Shown: in pieces, positions 10,381 through 23,917 of the stretch | Layout: the number at the start of each line of letters is the position of its first letter | Position numbering within the stretch: the first letter of the stretch is position 1 | DNA from: Emydura subglobosa | Lineage: Eukaryota; Chordata; Testudines; Chelidae | Assembly: GCA_007922225.1 (NCBI GenBank) | Contig: ML679970.1 | Coordinates: 17,410,290-17,474,289 of the forward strand | Length of the DNA stretch: 64,000 bases | Reading direction: 5' to 3' | The notes under the pieces: model-generated | Told to the model about the DNA's origin: nothing | Databases searched by the model: none | The model's input: only the letters and a program-made list of their open reading frames with translations | Made by a program: the position numbers and the translations under genes

Positions 10381-13300
10381 ATCCATAAAAATGCATTACA
10401 AGCAATTTGTAGTAATGCTTTTATCTGCATCAGAGACTGCAAAACAAATCCTACACTCAGTTTGTTCTATCAGCAATTAAATGGTTAATTCAGCCTTGTA
10501 AAACTGACATGAATGTTTACCAACCCAAAGCACAAAATGTATTCAGCTACCTTTACTATGGTGACTAATAATGAAAAATTGAATGATATTTTACTTGCTG
10601 GTCAACTAATTTATTCACCAAGGGCAAAAAGAATTTCTAAAAGCTTGGTTAAGCTTTTTACACTAACTATGTAGCTGGACTATAACACACTGAGTGAAAT
10701 CCTTGTACCCTAAAATGAAGAGATATAATTGGTGTCAACTTAAGTTCAGTTTTCAAAATATATAACTTTTTCAATTGCTTCCCTATTCAGAAGAAACAAC
10801 AACAATGTAAATGACAATCCTACTTGGCAAGCAATTCTCTTTTATTTAAAGTAAATGTTGGTGCTCATAAAGAGTTTAACATTGATGGTCCTGGAAACTG
10901 AAGCCTGTGTTTTAGCTTCAGAAGAAAACGTGGCACTGCAAGCTTCTTCTACCCCACCAACATTGACATCAATATATAAACCTTAGCTTGCCTGGCCACT
11001 CCTGTATAGGGAGAGGTGGTATTTAATTGTCCAAGTGCATTCAGTCCTCAGTTAGACTGGTAATGAGAGAGCCATTCAATGCCAATTTCTGTTGAGTTTT
11101 GTGATGTAGAGACTCATCTACTACAAACTAGACTGAGACCCTCAGTTCATAGCACACAGGCCACAGAATAGCCATCAGATGATCTGGACAAGGCATGAAG
11201 CAGTGAGGTGAAGATGAAAGGCTCCGTATCTCATCACCATTCATATGAGCTGTCCAATCCCCTTTCACAAACAATGTAATTTACTAGTGCCTTATCTGAG
11301 GGAAGACGTGTACAGTACTAAGGTTCTACTGGTACTTTAAAAGCCCACTGTTAGGCTATATTCATCCCAGCATATGCCCATGTATCCCTGGTGACAGAAG
11401 GTTTATTCAGAGAGAGAGATTGCAATAGTTCAGGGTGACTGCAAATTTCCAATCTTAATGGGGGGGAGGGCCTGAAGTTGGGTATCAGAGCCCCCAGAAT
11501 GGGCGCCATTGACCATGCCAGGGTTCATGGCCAGAGTGCATAGCAGTTGCACTGATTTCTTTTCCTAGCACCAGAGCTTAAAACTGCCTTCCTGTGTGGA
11601 ACTGCCCAGCACATTAGTGGCAAACTGCCGTTTTGTAACACCCTGCACCTCAAGCATTTCCTGCCTACTTGCAACATTTTAAGACACGGAAAGCTTTATC
11701 ACATGCAATTTTTATGATGATTTTTAGAATTTAAAAGCATTGTTCTGAAGCACCTTAATCAGAGCCATGAAAACCATCCTGATTAAAATGACCTTTCTAT
11801 TGGGATTCGCACCAAACCCAAATATAGTCAAAAACAAAACTGAGGGGCTACAATATTAAAATTGTTGATATTTATACCGCAACCTTTTGGATTATTTGGG
11901 TTCACCAAGACATTTTCTATAGTAGTGTTAATGGCCTATGTGGGGGGTGTTATAGCATTAGGTCTCTTTGGTACAATTTATGGCACGCTATGTGATTTGG
12001 GAAGTTTTTTACAGTGTATCATACACATTGCAGTCTTTTGAGGTAAAATTTCAGTTTCTTACACTTTGTAGGTTTGCATTTAACTATGCTAGTCATCTAG
12101 GTAAGCACCAGAATAAAGTGACTCAAGGATGGTGGGTCTAGTCCATAAATGAACAGTGATACATCATTCACGCTAGTATATGAGCATGTCAGGAAGAAAA
12201 GCCAGAGAATTCACAGATGCCCTGTTCAGCCCTGGAACAGGTTCAACATAGAGAGCATTAGTGCAAGTTGCTATATAGCCCTGGCAAGATGCCTCATTTC
12301 TGTAATGGAGGAGACACCTGAATGAGGGAGAGCGCAGGAGAGCATCTGTGCCCATTCACTGCCCCCTGAGACTGCCAATAAGGTGGTCAATTTGTGCCAG
12401 TTGTGGTGGTGATCCCCATCCCTGCGATATAGACATACTTGCCCACTGCTACTGGATCTGAGACCCCAACCTGCGCCACTGAAGAGCCAGCAGATGGTGG
12501 CAACTTTACTTCACAACCGTTCTGGCCTGGATTTGACCCAATGGCCTAAAATGGAAAGGCTCCTTAATCCACAACCTCCCTGGTGCCCTATTTTTATTAA
12601 AAAGTACTATGATTGACAAACTTAGAATACACGGATAACTCCATTCAACAAAATAATGTTATGCTCACAAGCAAGATTTTATATAGCACTGCTCCCCAAT
12701 GTCTGACACCAAGTTTCTGTTTCTTAAAATAAATGCATTAAAATACTGAGACGTGCTAAATATACAATGTTATTAGCTATAAAGGTATATTTGGCTGATT
12801 GGATTTTCAATAACATAACAGGAGTGTTTTACTGAAATTCCTACCCTTGCTGCTATTTCATCTAATACACAGGTTGCTGCTATTGATTTGTTTTCCGAGT
12901 AATACAAAGAATGCGATCTTCACAGAATCATTAAGCCACATCTTGAAGCCAGTGTGACTTTTCTTGACTAAGAACTGAGTTAAACACTGAGCAAAGAACC
13001 TCAGAATTTGCCCCATAGAAATTAGAATACATTTGTTCATTATGTCATCTGTCCCATCCTCACAGAAGCCAATGAAAAATTATTATAGTACATTATCTAA
13101 TGATTTATCCTATCTAGTTTCACATTTCCCAAGGAGGAAAACCAGTTCAACTGGGAAACTGCTGCAAATGGTCATCAAATACATGTCTCCTGATCAGGAG
13201 GATAGGGGAGAAATCCTGTCTAGCAGTCATGTGTATAGAAGGAGAATCTAGACTGTCATTGGTTCTGGCTGCCGTAAGATGGGTGGATGTTACAGGTGTG

Positions 13301-14789
13301 CTCTATAACTGTTTATATGTAAATAGTTAATAGATAAGGTGCCAATAGATGGCACTCAGGAATATGAAGCATAGTTCCTGGCTTTTGTAGGACCAATCAA
13401 ATTTGTTGTACAATGCAAATGACTTCTTCTGGCAGTTTTTTACATTGGCTTTTAACTGGGGAAATGCAAATGTAAGGGAAAGATCTCTGATGGTTGGGTA
13501 AAAGGACAACAAGGAACTCCAGAGTGCTGTATGAGCAACTATTGGATGGTCATTCAACACACTTATCTTTGCTTCCGTTGAGCAAGTTACAAAGGCACTA
13601 ACCACTAAACCCAAGCATAATAAGGGAAGAAGAGTATAGTTACCTTATGCTAAGAAGGGAAAGGAAAAAAAAGTCTAATCTCCCTTAACTGTAAATGTTG
13701 GGTGTTTGATAGTTTTTTTTAACATGCCACAAAATGCAATCAAATGTATAACAATGCTCTGATAACATATATGCTGGCTCTAGAAATATCACATCTAGCA
13801 AAAAAATTGAAATACATTTATTCAAAGGTATTCAACATGGGGTGACAAGGGGTAAAATGACAATATGAGAACTTCCTTATCAGACATTTACTGTTGTATT
13901 TGTAGCTTCCAGTGTCCAATCTCTGTGAAGACTCCTTAATACCAAATCAGACAGCTGTGCTGAAGACAAAGGGAGTTGGGCTTCTGTTATTTCCATCTTT
14001 GTCTTCACTATCTGACTCAAAGATACTCCTCTGCTTAGTAGTCAGAGTATAGCATCCTGCTCTCAACTAGAGCTTACCTCCTCAAGCTCCAGAAATGAAG
14101 TCAGTCAACACATTCTACAACTGGCAAGTGGTATATTTAAATTAGTCTGTAAAAATAAAAATCCACTGATTGGATTATTTTAGCTAAATGGTGATCATTT
14201 TATTCTCTTTAAGAATCTCTTACACCAGTGACTCTATAAATACTTCCCGAGAACTTTTTATTTCCACAAATCAGATGGTCCTGGAAGAGTCTCAGCATAT
14301 TGAGGTCCATCAGCAGACAGAGGAAATCATTCTTCACCTTGATCACTCCCCCATCATTAGCTGGGCTGGAGACTTGGGTGCAGAGTAAGAGATGACAGCT
14401 CAAAAAACAAGAGAGAGACAACTTTCTCTGCCTCTCAACTGATCCTGAGATTTTCCTTCCAGTCCTCTACTTCCTTAGTTTTCATTTGAGATGACTGCTG
14501 CTCAAAGATAGCAGTCAACTGTGTGCCCAGCTGTTTTGAAGGAGCTAGACAATTCCAGGCCAAGCCACAAAGCATATACATTGAAGAGAAATCCCAATGT
14601 GTGCCGGGCGGAGGATGGATGAGAGAGCTTAAAACAGGTTGTGCAGTAAGAAGAGAGAGAGCTAAATAAGCTCATAGTCTCCAATACAGTTCTGTTTTCA
14701 CTCTCTCTACACCATCTTCTGCTGCTTTTGATCAGGTTGTATGACTAATAGTGTCTTAAATTTTATAGACAACCATTCACTCCAAAATA

Positions 14790-15185
14790 CTTTACAAACT
14801 TTTTGGAATTAAATAACTTCACCACCACCAAAGCTACAACTCTCTGCATCACTTCTGCACAGGAAGTAAAGAATACTGTATCCAGCTGAAAACGAAGGGA
14901 GACAGAATGTATTTGAATCTGACCAGGGAACCAGGATTTTCTCTCTGTCCATCTCATGCATTTTTAAGACGTTAATTGCGGTATTATTTAGGAACCTTGA
15001 GCCAATACTCCTGTGATAAGTGCCGTGAGATTTTAATGACCCCAGTTTGTTGATACCTTGGATGTATGTCTTGTTAAAAGGCAGCATATCCAGCAGCACA
15101 GTGCCCGCTAGCATCATAATAGACCATTTTGTTAGGACTAACTCAGAGGGAAGAGTGCTTTCCTGAATCATCAATACTTTTTCCT
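14790..15185. repeat. Unclassified ancient interspersed repeat
   Basis: ACTTTACAAACTTTTTGG, then GAACCTTGAGCCAATACTCC and GATAAGTGCCGTGAGATTTT, are phrases I recognise as repeated text in sauropsid genomes, but I cannot name the family. A 121-codon minus-strand frame covers it and is not a gene. Confidence 0.4.
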
Positions 15186-16857
15186 GTTACCACCTGGGTT
15201 TTCCTGGGAAGCGTTCCATCCAAGAGCAGGCCAGGGATCTGATTACTCAGCTTATGGGATCTGACAAGCTCTGGGGGTTGAATGGGGGCCGGCCATCCAG
15301 CTCACTCTTTTCGAAGTTATAGTTCTAAGTGCCAAGCTGCAGAGAAGAGGATAGGGTCTAGAAGAGCATACATAGCTGCCAAATTTTCTCCAGATCTATG
15401 TACAGCACTTTATGTATTTACTGAGTATTTAGTTATTCTCAAATAATTTTCATATACACAAACTTCAATTGTTTAAAAAACTGTGTGGACTTCGTGATTG
15501 CTAGAACAGCCCTTTAGTGACACGTCTGGTATAGACTACAGCCTTGTTCACAGTAGTTTGCTGGTATGAATTAGAGACCAGTGGTCTAATTTCCCCCCTG
15601 TTCCAGCCTTTGTTCACTTCAGGATGCTTCATCACTCTTTTATAACTGTTCATCATGTTACTGTTGCCCTTCACAGAGCTTGTTAAATTGTTTGCTTACT
15701 TTTTCTTTTGTACAAATGTTTCTTTTTCTTTTAAAATAAATAAATCATGAAATAAAAGCCAAGCTGTCCCATCACAATGGATCCCTATGAGCCTTTGATG
15801 ATCAATTCCACTTTGGGTATGTTTATTTCTCTTTCCATTGGAATTCCATTGGAATTTTAAAGGGCAAAAATGACAAGAAGCCATAAGAAATGTGCTTATT
15901 TATAAATAATAAATATGCATGTTTAGTTCAAGTTGTGTATGTTGGTGTTTGAGGGAGAGAGACACCCTGTGCCTAAGGGAAGTTGTTTGGGACCAGATGC
16001 TCTTTTAGTCTTCTCCTCCCCTTATTGTTTGAAGCTTCCTAGTTAGCCACTGCTTCTTCCTCTATTTGACTACTTTCCTCTGGGTGAGCATGAAGTCCAG
16101 CAAGGCTGCATCCCTTTCACAATGCACATCCAATGGCAGTCCCTGACCACCAGCTAAGTCATCAGGGTGTGAAATGAAGCTCATTACCTGTCCTGTAATG
16201 GCATCCAAACCATACAGCCATCATCCCAAAGGTCCTTTTTACATGATTCATAGATTTGCTCTTGAGCCCCTTTAGATCTGTTTTGTGCTGGAGCTTGAAG
16301 GCAAGAAAAGGGAGGTGGAAAGTGTTCTTCAGTGTGCAGCTGTGATCCCCTGAAACATTGCAAAACATCCATTTGCTAATATTCTCCAAATCTGGTAATT
16401 AGCCAAAATGAGTATGGTTTCTTATTTACTTACAGCTTAAAGTGGAACATGCTTACCATAAAGCCATCAGGGGGGTTGGTGGGCTTGGTCTGAATATCAT
16501 TGAATGCTGATATTTCAAGTAAGGCAGGCACATTTGTAAATATGTTCTAGGCCGATGGATCTGGAGTGGTGGTCTGCAGCTCTGCTTTGGCTACAAGCGT
16601 GAAACATCCATGAGTCTTCAAGATGCTGTTAGCAACAGCCCAGGTTGTTGGTAGCTATGATCAGGAGTCTTTCAGAATTTCAAAAGGCTTTTTGTGTCCC
16701 ACAGAAATTCAAGCACCTCTGTGGAGCCTACTTAGCTGCTCCACCTCTTGTGTTGGATGTTTCTTTGGCATAAACTCAACCATGAGAAAATATTCAGATA
16801 ACCTAAAACTGGAGAGACATCTAGCACAGAGGAAGACAGACCAAATGGAATAATTCA

Positions 16858-18080
16858 TAGGGCCACAAAGTTTAAGGCTAGAAGGGACCATTCAAACATC
16901 TAGCCTGACCTCCTGTATGTCACAGGCTACTAAATTGTACCCACTTATCCCTGTATTGAACCCAATAACTTGTGTTTGACTGCAGCATGCTTTCCAGAAA
17001 GCCATCCAGTCTTGATCTGAAGACACCAAGAGATGGAGAATCCACCATGTCCCTTTGTAGTCTGTTCCAATGGTTAATCATCTCACTATTAAAAATGTGT
17101 GCCTGATTTCCAACTTTAATTTGTCTGGCTTCAGCTTCCAGCCATTGGTTCTTGTTATGCCTTTTTCCATTAGATTAAATAGCTCTTTAGTACCGAATAG
17201 CTTCTCCTCATGAAGCTACTTATACACTGTAATCAAGTCACCTCTCAACCTTCTTTTTGGTAGCTCTCATTATAAGGCATTTTCTCCAATCCTTGAATCA
17301 TTTTTGTGGTTCTTTTGTGCACTCTAACTTTTCAACAGGTTTTTTAAAATGAAGACACCAGAACTGTATTCCAGGAACAGTCTCACCAATATGCAGCCTT
17401 GCCATATACAGAGGCAATATCACCTCCATACTCCTAATCATTACTCCCCGTTTATACAACCAAGCATTTCGTTAGCCCTCTTCCCCACGGCATTGAACTG
17501 GGAGCTCATGTTGAGTTGCTTGTCCACCATTAAACTTAAATCCTTTCCAGAGTAATCACTTTCTGAGACACAGTCCCCAATTATGTCAGTGCAGCCAGCA
17601 TTCCCAAGATGTATAGCTTTTGCACTTGGCTGTATTAAAACTCATTTTGTTTGAATGGGCCTGGCTTACCAAGTGATCCAGAGCTCTCAGTATGACTGCC
17701 CTGTCCTCATCATTACTTACCACCATGCCAATCTTTGTCATCCATACATTTGATCAGCAATGATTTTGTATTTTCTACCAGATGAAAATATTGAATAGCA
17801 TCAAGTTCAGTACTGATCCCTGCAGAACCCCACTAGAAATGTCCCCATCCAATGCTGATTTCCCATTGATGACTATTTTTAGACCTGTCAGTGAGCCAGT
17901 TCCATTTAATGTGTGCTTTGCTGATTCTGTATAGTGCTTTTTTTTTAAATCAGAATGTCTGGTGGTACTAAGTCAACTGCCTTACAAAAGCCTAAATTTG
18001 TTTTAGCTACTCCATTACCTTTATAAACCAAACCTGTAATCTCTTTGAAGAATTAAATCAGGTTTGTGACCTGGGCAACT
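16858..18080 (-). mobile_element. CR1 LINE fragment, antisense, 3' part
   Basis: The plus strand reads as the reverse complement of a CR1 3' region: GCTAGAAGGGACCATT near the 3' end, then GATGGAGAATCCACCATGTCC, CTCATGAAGCTACTTA, GGTTCTTTTGTGCACTCTAAC, CTGATCCCTGCAGAACCCCAC and CCTGTCAGTGAGCCAGTTCC. It is heavily mutated, with no intact reverse-transcriptase frame, and lies in FGD5 intron 1 in the same orientation as the gene. Confidence 0.85.
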
Positions 18081-18379
18081 TCCACACTAACAAATCTCTT
18101 CCCATAGGGACAGGGAACAAGTAGCAAAAATAGAAACTGATGAAGGGGTTAGTATCACCCATAGCATCAGAGCAAACTCATTTTTCATATCATGTAATCA
18201 AACACTGTAATTGCTGTAAGGAATACTAAGGATTCAGAGAAAGAAGGATAAAAGCTTATCTATGAAAACTTATCTGTTTTATGTAGTGGTCTATAATATG
18301 AAACAGTATGAGGACCAGCCTTCTAGACAATTCAGACTCTTCGCATGTTCATGTTGTTGAAATATTCTTTCTTATCTTG

Positions 18380-18995
18380 CAGCACTATTATTTATTCATT
18401 TATTTATTTGTATGACCATAGCATCCAGGAACCCCAAACCATGGACCAGGACCCCATTTGTCCTAGGTACTGTACAAATGCAGAACAAAAAGGCAGTCTG
18501 TGCCCCAAGGAGCTTACAATCTAAATGTAAGACAACAGATACAGACAGATGGGGGAGCACAAGGAAACGGTGAGAGAAAATATTGGTCAGTTTGATAGGC
18601 TATGGTATGAGTTCACCAGTGGTCTAACTGTTGTCACGGTTTGTGTAAACGTCATGGAAAAGGAGAGCTTAAAGGAGAATAATGAGGTAGCTTTGAGGAT
18701 GTTTACAGGGAGCTCCTCCCAAGTGTGAGGGCCAGTATGGGAAAAAATACAAAAGTGCCTGTTGGAAAATTTAACCAGAAATTTGGTGGAGGTTGGCATG
18801 AGGGACCTATCAGAGGAGGGAGCTGACATCTTAATAGCGAATGAGAAATGATAGGTTGGGGGTGACAGGCAATCAAGGGCCTTGAAAATGAAAACAAATA
18901 ACTTCTATATGATGTGTTAGAGAAGGCGGAGCCAGTAAAAGGATGCAGGGCTGACCTAGTCAAAGCATTCTTTGCTGGATTCACACAGTGGAAAT
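18380..18995 (-). mobile_element. L2-like LINE fragment, antisense, 3' end
   Basis: Plus-strand text TTACAATCTAAATGTAAGAC, GGAGCTCCTCCCAAGTGTGAGG and GGGCCTTGAAAATGAAAAC belongs to a common amniote L2-like 3' end. The minus-strand frame at 18587-18829 keeps a recognisable C-terminal motif of the type PHTWEELP...KATSLFSFK. The TTTATTTATT-like 3' tail is at about 18388-18410. Confidence 0.8.
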
Positions 18996-20279
18996 CTGAG
19001 CATAGTCAATCACTCCCCAAATACAGGGTGAAACAAGAAATGGCATGGAATCTTTCCTTTATTTTCGATTTCCACTCGATGGTGGAGCACTGGAAAACAG
19101 GGTCATGCTTTGAATCTGTTACATCATAACATTCTGGACCTGAATAAAACGTAAGAACACAGATGGTCCCAATGCCTAACTTGGAAAGCTCATAAGCAGG
19201 AAAGGAGAACTGGATGGATCTTTCCCTACTCTCCAGCTAGCCATAGAACTAATAGGCCTCTCCTCATCACTGGACACATTCTTTCTCTGCTCTGCGCCTT
19301 CCCTCTGGAAGTACTAAAACCAGCCAAAATGCCCAACTGCACAGCTGTAATTTGCTCCTCATGCCTGTATTTACTGGTGTATTGATCAAACGCCTCAGTT
19401 ATATGGCTATGATCACAACTGAAGAAAAGGTATCTACCAGTAAGGGATTGTGTTAAGAGGCTAACAACATCCCTGGCTTACTGCCATTGCCTTTAATGGA
19501 GCAAAACCAAGAATGAATTTGCCCCGTGTGTGTATAGTAAAGTGAGGCTCTCACTCAGAATAAGTACTTCTTTGGAAATGGTCTGTTCCTGTATCTCTTT
19601 CAGGTTGGCTAACTGGTGGGTGTCTGAATTGTGACTGTGGGGTGTGTGCAGCTTAAGATACTGTACGGAGGTGAGAATGGTGGAGCCCAGACAAAACCTG
19701 TTGTTGAAATAACACACACAAAGTTTCACTCTGCATATGGGGTGGTGGGGACAACAAACTATTAAAGTTCTAAAATAAGGGTTAGCTTCTCATCTGGGCA
19801 GCCTATTGTCAATAACCTCTCTCCCGTCCCATAACGCGGTGAGCTAAGTAGTGTATAAATCTCCTTTATTTCATCTCCAGTCTAAAGCACTGGGTCCAAA
19901 ATAGCAATTATCATTTTGAAAGCTATCCTAACCAGCCAATAAACCAGTGTTTAATAAGCCTTCATAGATAAACCATTTAAACAGCATTCAGAATTTAGAT
20001 AAATATGTAGCATATGCCATGTAATCTGCTCTGATATGTCCAGAGTCTGATGAAATTAGATGAGCTGAAGTGATTTACAAGGAAAGTATAATTCCACTGA
20101 GGAGACTGTACTATGTATAAACCTCTGGAGTTGTCATCACCAGGACCCCAGGATGTACAATAAATAACTCCAAGACGTCATTAATTTCACACTACTGACT
20201 GCAGATCTTCTGTTGTTTTATATTTACAACATATGAGCCCATCACTGTGTGTTTCAAACCATTTGAAATAAGTGAAAGT

Positions 20280-20410
20280 GACATAGGGCGGGATTTTCAA
20301 AAGAACCTAAAAGATTTAGGCGCCTAAAGGTAAAATTTTCAGTGGGACTTAGAATCCTAAGTCTTTCAAAATGTTTACTCACACTCATTAGAGTCTGTGC
20401 TTTAAGGGCC
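20280..20410. repeat. Short TTTAGGCGCC foldback-type dispersed repeat
   Basis: GGGATTTTCAAAAGAACCTA, then TTTAGGCGCCTAAA (itself a palindrome), then AATTTTCAGTGGGACTTAG. Related text (TTTAGGTGCC, GGGAGTTGAGC, GAAAATCTG) recurs at 22725-22780 and 47400-47545. Ancient repeat of unknown class. Confidence 0.5.
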
Positions 20411-20864
20411 TTTCAGAATTCAGCAAACTTCAATGGGCTTGGATCAGGCCCTACCCGAGTTTGTTTGAAATAGGGTCTCCTGCATACCCGTTTAAGGGGC
20501 AGATCTAAATCTTTTTTTTTTTTTAAAGGTAATAAAATCTCTTGTCATTTGTCTTTTTAAATAATTTTAATTGGAATGTTAACACCCAGGATTTCAGAGC
20601 AGATACTGCTCTGGAAAGATAAATGCACTGTAATACAGTTATTGGAATCTGTCGTTCTGATATAGGATCAATGGTTTATGACTCTGGGATGTCAAATCAA
20701 TAGGTTCCAACTTTCTCTTACTGCTGCCATTCATAAACATAATACAATCATATACCATCCTACAGAGAAACATTGCTGGGAAAAGATACAACCTGAAGTC
20801 CATGTGTACCAAACTAAGCAGGACGCCTGCTTTTCAAGGGAAATGATTAATTATAATACCAAAA

Positions 20865-20980
20865 GCTTTAGTCCTTATTCATGTATAGAACTTTACTCAC
20901 GTGAGTGGTATCATTGACTTCAATGGGTTGAAAAAGTTATGCACCTGCAGATATTTGCAGGATTGGGGTCTTAGACGGAA
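20865..20980. repeat. Foldback-type dispersed repeat (season of TTTGCAGGATTGGGG)
   Basis: ACTCACGTGAGTGG, GACTTCAATGGG and TTTGCAGGATTGGGGTCTTA. The same family recurs near 32040-32215, 33640-33770 and 40560-40640. No coding capacity. Confidence 0.5.
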
Positions 20981-21429
20981 TATTTAGAAAAAATATATGT
21001 ACAACATCCAGTTGATCAAAACAAAATATATACCATTAGTTTAATATCCCAGTAACTGTAAATGGCTCTGGGGTCTCAATGAAAGCCACAAGTTTACTGC
21101 TACTTCCCAACAGGAAACCCAGTCTGCAAGAATTAGAGAACTTATATCCTTGTGTCATTTCATGTGCTGACGTCCCATTGAAATCAGTAGGAGTGGTTCA
21201 TGAAAGTCTATAGCAGTAGGACATGACTACAAGCTAAAGAGCAGGGATGCTGGTAGCTTCCTGCAGATATCTTAAAGGAAATACATTTTTATTATCTTCA
21301 ATAACTATTTAAAAAAATATACCAGGTGATTTACACTTTTATACAACTTGAAGTGTTTTGATTTTTTAATTGCAATTTTCCTTTTGTGTTGCATGATTTC
21401 AGCACCCATGAAACAACTGAATAATTAGA

Positions 21430-21715
21430 GGAAGGCTGGCCTTGTGGTAAGGATTGGACTGGATCTGAGGAGATCTGGTTCCAGTTCTTGGCTCTTCCAT
21501 GGACTTCCTAAATTACTTAATCTTGCTCTGTCTCAATTCCCCATTTATGGGGATAATCATATTTCCTTTCTCCCTTTGTCTATGAAAATTGTTAATTCTT
21601 TGTGGCATAGACTATGTCTTAATATGTGTATGTACAGTACCTAGCACCATGGGACTCTGATGTTGGTTGGGTCCACTAATTGCTACTGTAATATACATAA
21701 TAATATTGGAACACA
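21430..21715 (+). mobile_element. MIR-type SINE, near full length
   Basis: Order of parts: GGCCTTGTGGTAAGGATTGGA (tRNA-like head), GATCTGGTTCCAGTTCTTGG (B-box-like), CTGTCTCAATTCCCCATTTATGG, CCCTTTGTCTATG, then GTACCTAGCACCATGGG and a TACATAATAATA 3' end. Confidence 0.8.
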
Positions 21716-22334
21716 TGGAGCTGCATCAATTAATAAGCAAAACTCTCATTTGAATTCAAGGGGGAGTTGTGCTTCACATTGATGGACACATTCCTTATGT
21801 TGTTGTGGATCAAATAACAATTATTGCTAATAAAACTTATGGTCTTATAAAATAATAAGCCTGATAGTGCTGACAGTGCACATTGTTCTGAGACTGGGAT
21901 CAGGTTGGAGTTCCCTCCTATGTATAACATTAGGGCAATATAAAGCTTTTAAAACAATGCCAAAAGCCACACTTTACTCCATGGCTAAACTGTGCATGAG
22001 TTTCTCTTGTACATAGCAGAAAGGAGTCCAAGCTGGCTTTTCTTTTAGGAAAAAGAGTTAAAATGTTACTTTTTGAGTGGGCAAAGGGAACCTGTAGAGA
22101 GAGCCTTCAGTTTGGTAAACACTGATTCACGGTTCCCACCACATGTGGGTCTGAAAGTGAGCGTGACCATGGCAGGAAAACCTCTGGGCTGCATGGTGTA
22201 CCAGCTCAAGCAGGGCACTGAGTAGCCTTCATAATCTGGGGGAATGAAACAAAATGGAAAAGTTGGGGGTTGGGCAGGGGACCTATTTCTACACCATCAA
22301 GCCACTGGATGTAGCACTGTATTTTCAAAAAAGC

Positions 22335-22500
22335 TCAGCACTAGAGCTGATTGCAATTTTTCTCTGAGCCCGCCCTCCACCCCACTCAAAGAAACAAAAG
22401 GAAAATTTTCATTTTGGCCAAAACATTCTTATTTTTCAATGAAAAACAAACCATTTTTTAATTGTTAACATTTCATCATTTGGGGTTTAGTATTTTTCCT
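22335..22500. mobile_element. Decayed hAT-like repeat (GAAAATTT family)
   Basis: CACTAGAGCTGATTGCAATTTTT at the left end resembles the 34563 copy, followed by GGAAAATTTTCATTTTGGCC and repeated AAA/TTT text. Right end unclear. Confidence 0.45.
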
Positions 22501-23325
22501 CCTTCCCCCTCCTTTTCCAGTAGGGGGGAAAAAAAAGAAAAGAAAGAAAAGGAAGATTAAAAGAGGGGAAAAAACCCCAACAACAAAAAAATTGTGCTGT
22601 CAAAAATGGGAAAATTTCTGCCCATTAAAAAACCCTCAGAAATGTTCACAATAAAGATTTCCCCTTTTACCAGCTGCTTACTGGGAGCTGCTGGGTGCTG
22701 AGCGCTTCTCAACATCCGACCGCTTCGTTTAGGTGCCTACATGGGAGTTGAGCAGTTCTGAAAATCTGTCACCCTAAGAAATTCCGCCGGGGAACCAACC
22801 CCCCGTAATGCTGCAGCGGCTCGCTAGCAGCGAGGGGCTGGCTGCGGGAACCCGGGACAGGAGCGGGGAAGGCGGGGAACGGCCAGAGACACAGGGTGAA
22901 AACTCAGGCGTTGCAATAGACGGCTCGCTAAACGGGGCTGAAAACCTGCCGGCTCCGAGGCGTGCAGCTCGATCGCCCGGCGCTGGGCCGGGCAGGTGAG
23001 TTCGACGGGGCGGTGGCTGAGCTGGGGGCGAACGGGGCGGGGGTCTCCGAGCTCACTGCACACAGCCCCCCCCGGGAGGCAGCGCCTCGCCGCCAGGGAG
23101 CAGAGGAAGGAACCGCCCGCCCGCAATCCGAACCGCAAAGCCAGCCGCAGGCAGCCGGAATCAGCCCCAGAACCCCGCAGGGCCGGATCCCAGCCCGGCC
23201 CGGATCCCCGCCCGGCGCCGCTGCCCGCCGAGGGTGGGGCGGTAAAAGTTGGGCATCTCCAAGTTGCCGTCTGCCCAGGAGTTTCGCGTACCCCTCGGGC
23301 CATCCGCCCTGCCTTAACAGTTAGC

Positions 23326-23376
23326 TGTGAGTGTGAGTGTGTGTGTGAGTGTGAGTGTGTGTGTGTGTGTGTGTGC
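23326..23376 (+). repeat. (GT)n microsatellite in the CpG island
   Basis: GTGTGA-interrupted then pure GT repeat about 550 bases into FGD5 intron 1. Confidence 0.9.
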
Positions 23377-23469
23377 GCTGCGCTGCAGGTTTCACCTACC
23401 CACCCACCACTTTAGTAGCTGCATCTGGAACCGACCCGGGCTGTGCCATCATCGTTCAGTCGAAGACAA

Positions 23470-23518
23470 TGTGTGTGTGTGTGTGTGTGTGTGTGTTTAT
23501 GTGAGTGTGTGTGTGTCT
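23470..23518 (+). repeat. (GT)n microsatellite in the CpG island, second tract
   Basis: GT repeat with one TTAT interruption, about 400 bases inside FGD5 intron 1. Confidence 0.9.
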
Positions 23519-23917
23519 CTCCCCCGCCCCAACAACAAGTCCCTTTTCGTCGCTTCGGATGTGCCCGGTGGTGAACAAACCCAAGCAGGGCATGGGGTGA
23601 CCGGCGAAAGCTGAAGGAAGAGAGAGAGGCTGGAGCGAGAGGCGGCCTCTCTGCATGATTCTGTCACCACGCTGCGCCCGGCGCTGCGCACTCAGCTTTG
23701 GAGGGGCAAGGTGGGTGAGGGAGGGAACCTCCTTGACGGGACCAACTTCTGTGGGTGACGGAGAGCAGAGCACGAGCATCCCCCGGAGCCTAGCCGGGGC
23801 TACAACAACCCCGCGGACGCTCAGCTCGGGTCAGTTTCACCCCCTCCCCAGGCGCCAGCCCTTTGCCTCCCCAAACCTCCCCCAGATCCCACCAGGCCCC
23901 CCGGCGCCGCCACTCAC

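Larger units (their letters stand above)
9876..23917 (-). other. FGD5: FGD5 intron 1 (14,042 bp)
   Basis: The intron is bounded by the GTGAGT donor at 23917-23912 and the pyrimidine tract plus CAG acceptor ending at 9876. It contains a hAT-like decayed repeat near 10.0-10.4 kb, an unclassified repeat at 14.8-15.2 kb, CR1 and L2-like fragments at 16.9-19.0 kb, a MIR at 21.4 kb and two GT tracts in the CpG island. From 10.4 to 14.8 kb and 15.2 to 16.85 kb I see neither exons nor recognisable repeats. Frames of 60-120 codons here are chance. Confidence 0.75.

Noticed and set aside
16709..16891. Frames over 16.6-17.0 kb as a small gene
   Set aside because: They run into the antisense CR1 and lack any domain.
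22824..23415. Overlapping frames of 120-159 codons in the CpG island
   Set aside because: GC-rich DNA lacks stops in many frames, and one frame runs into a GT microsatellite.
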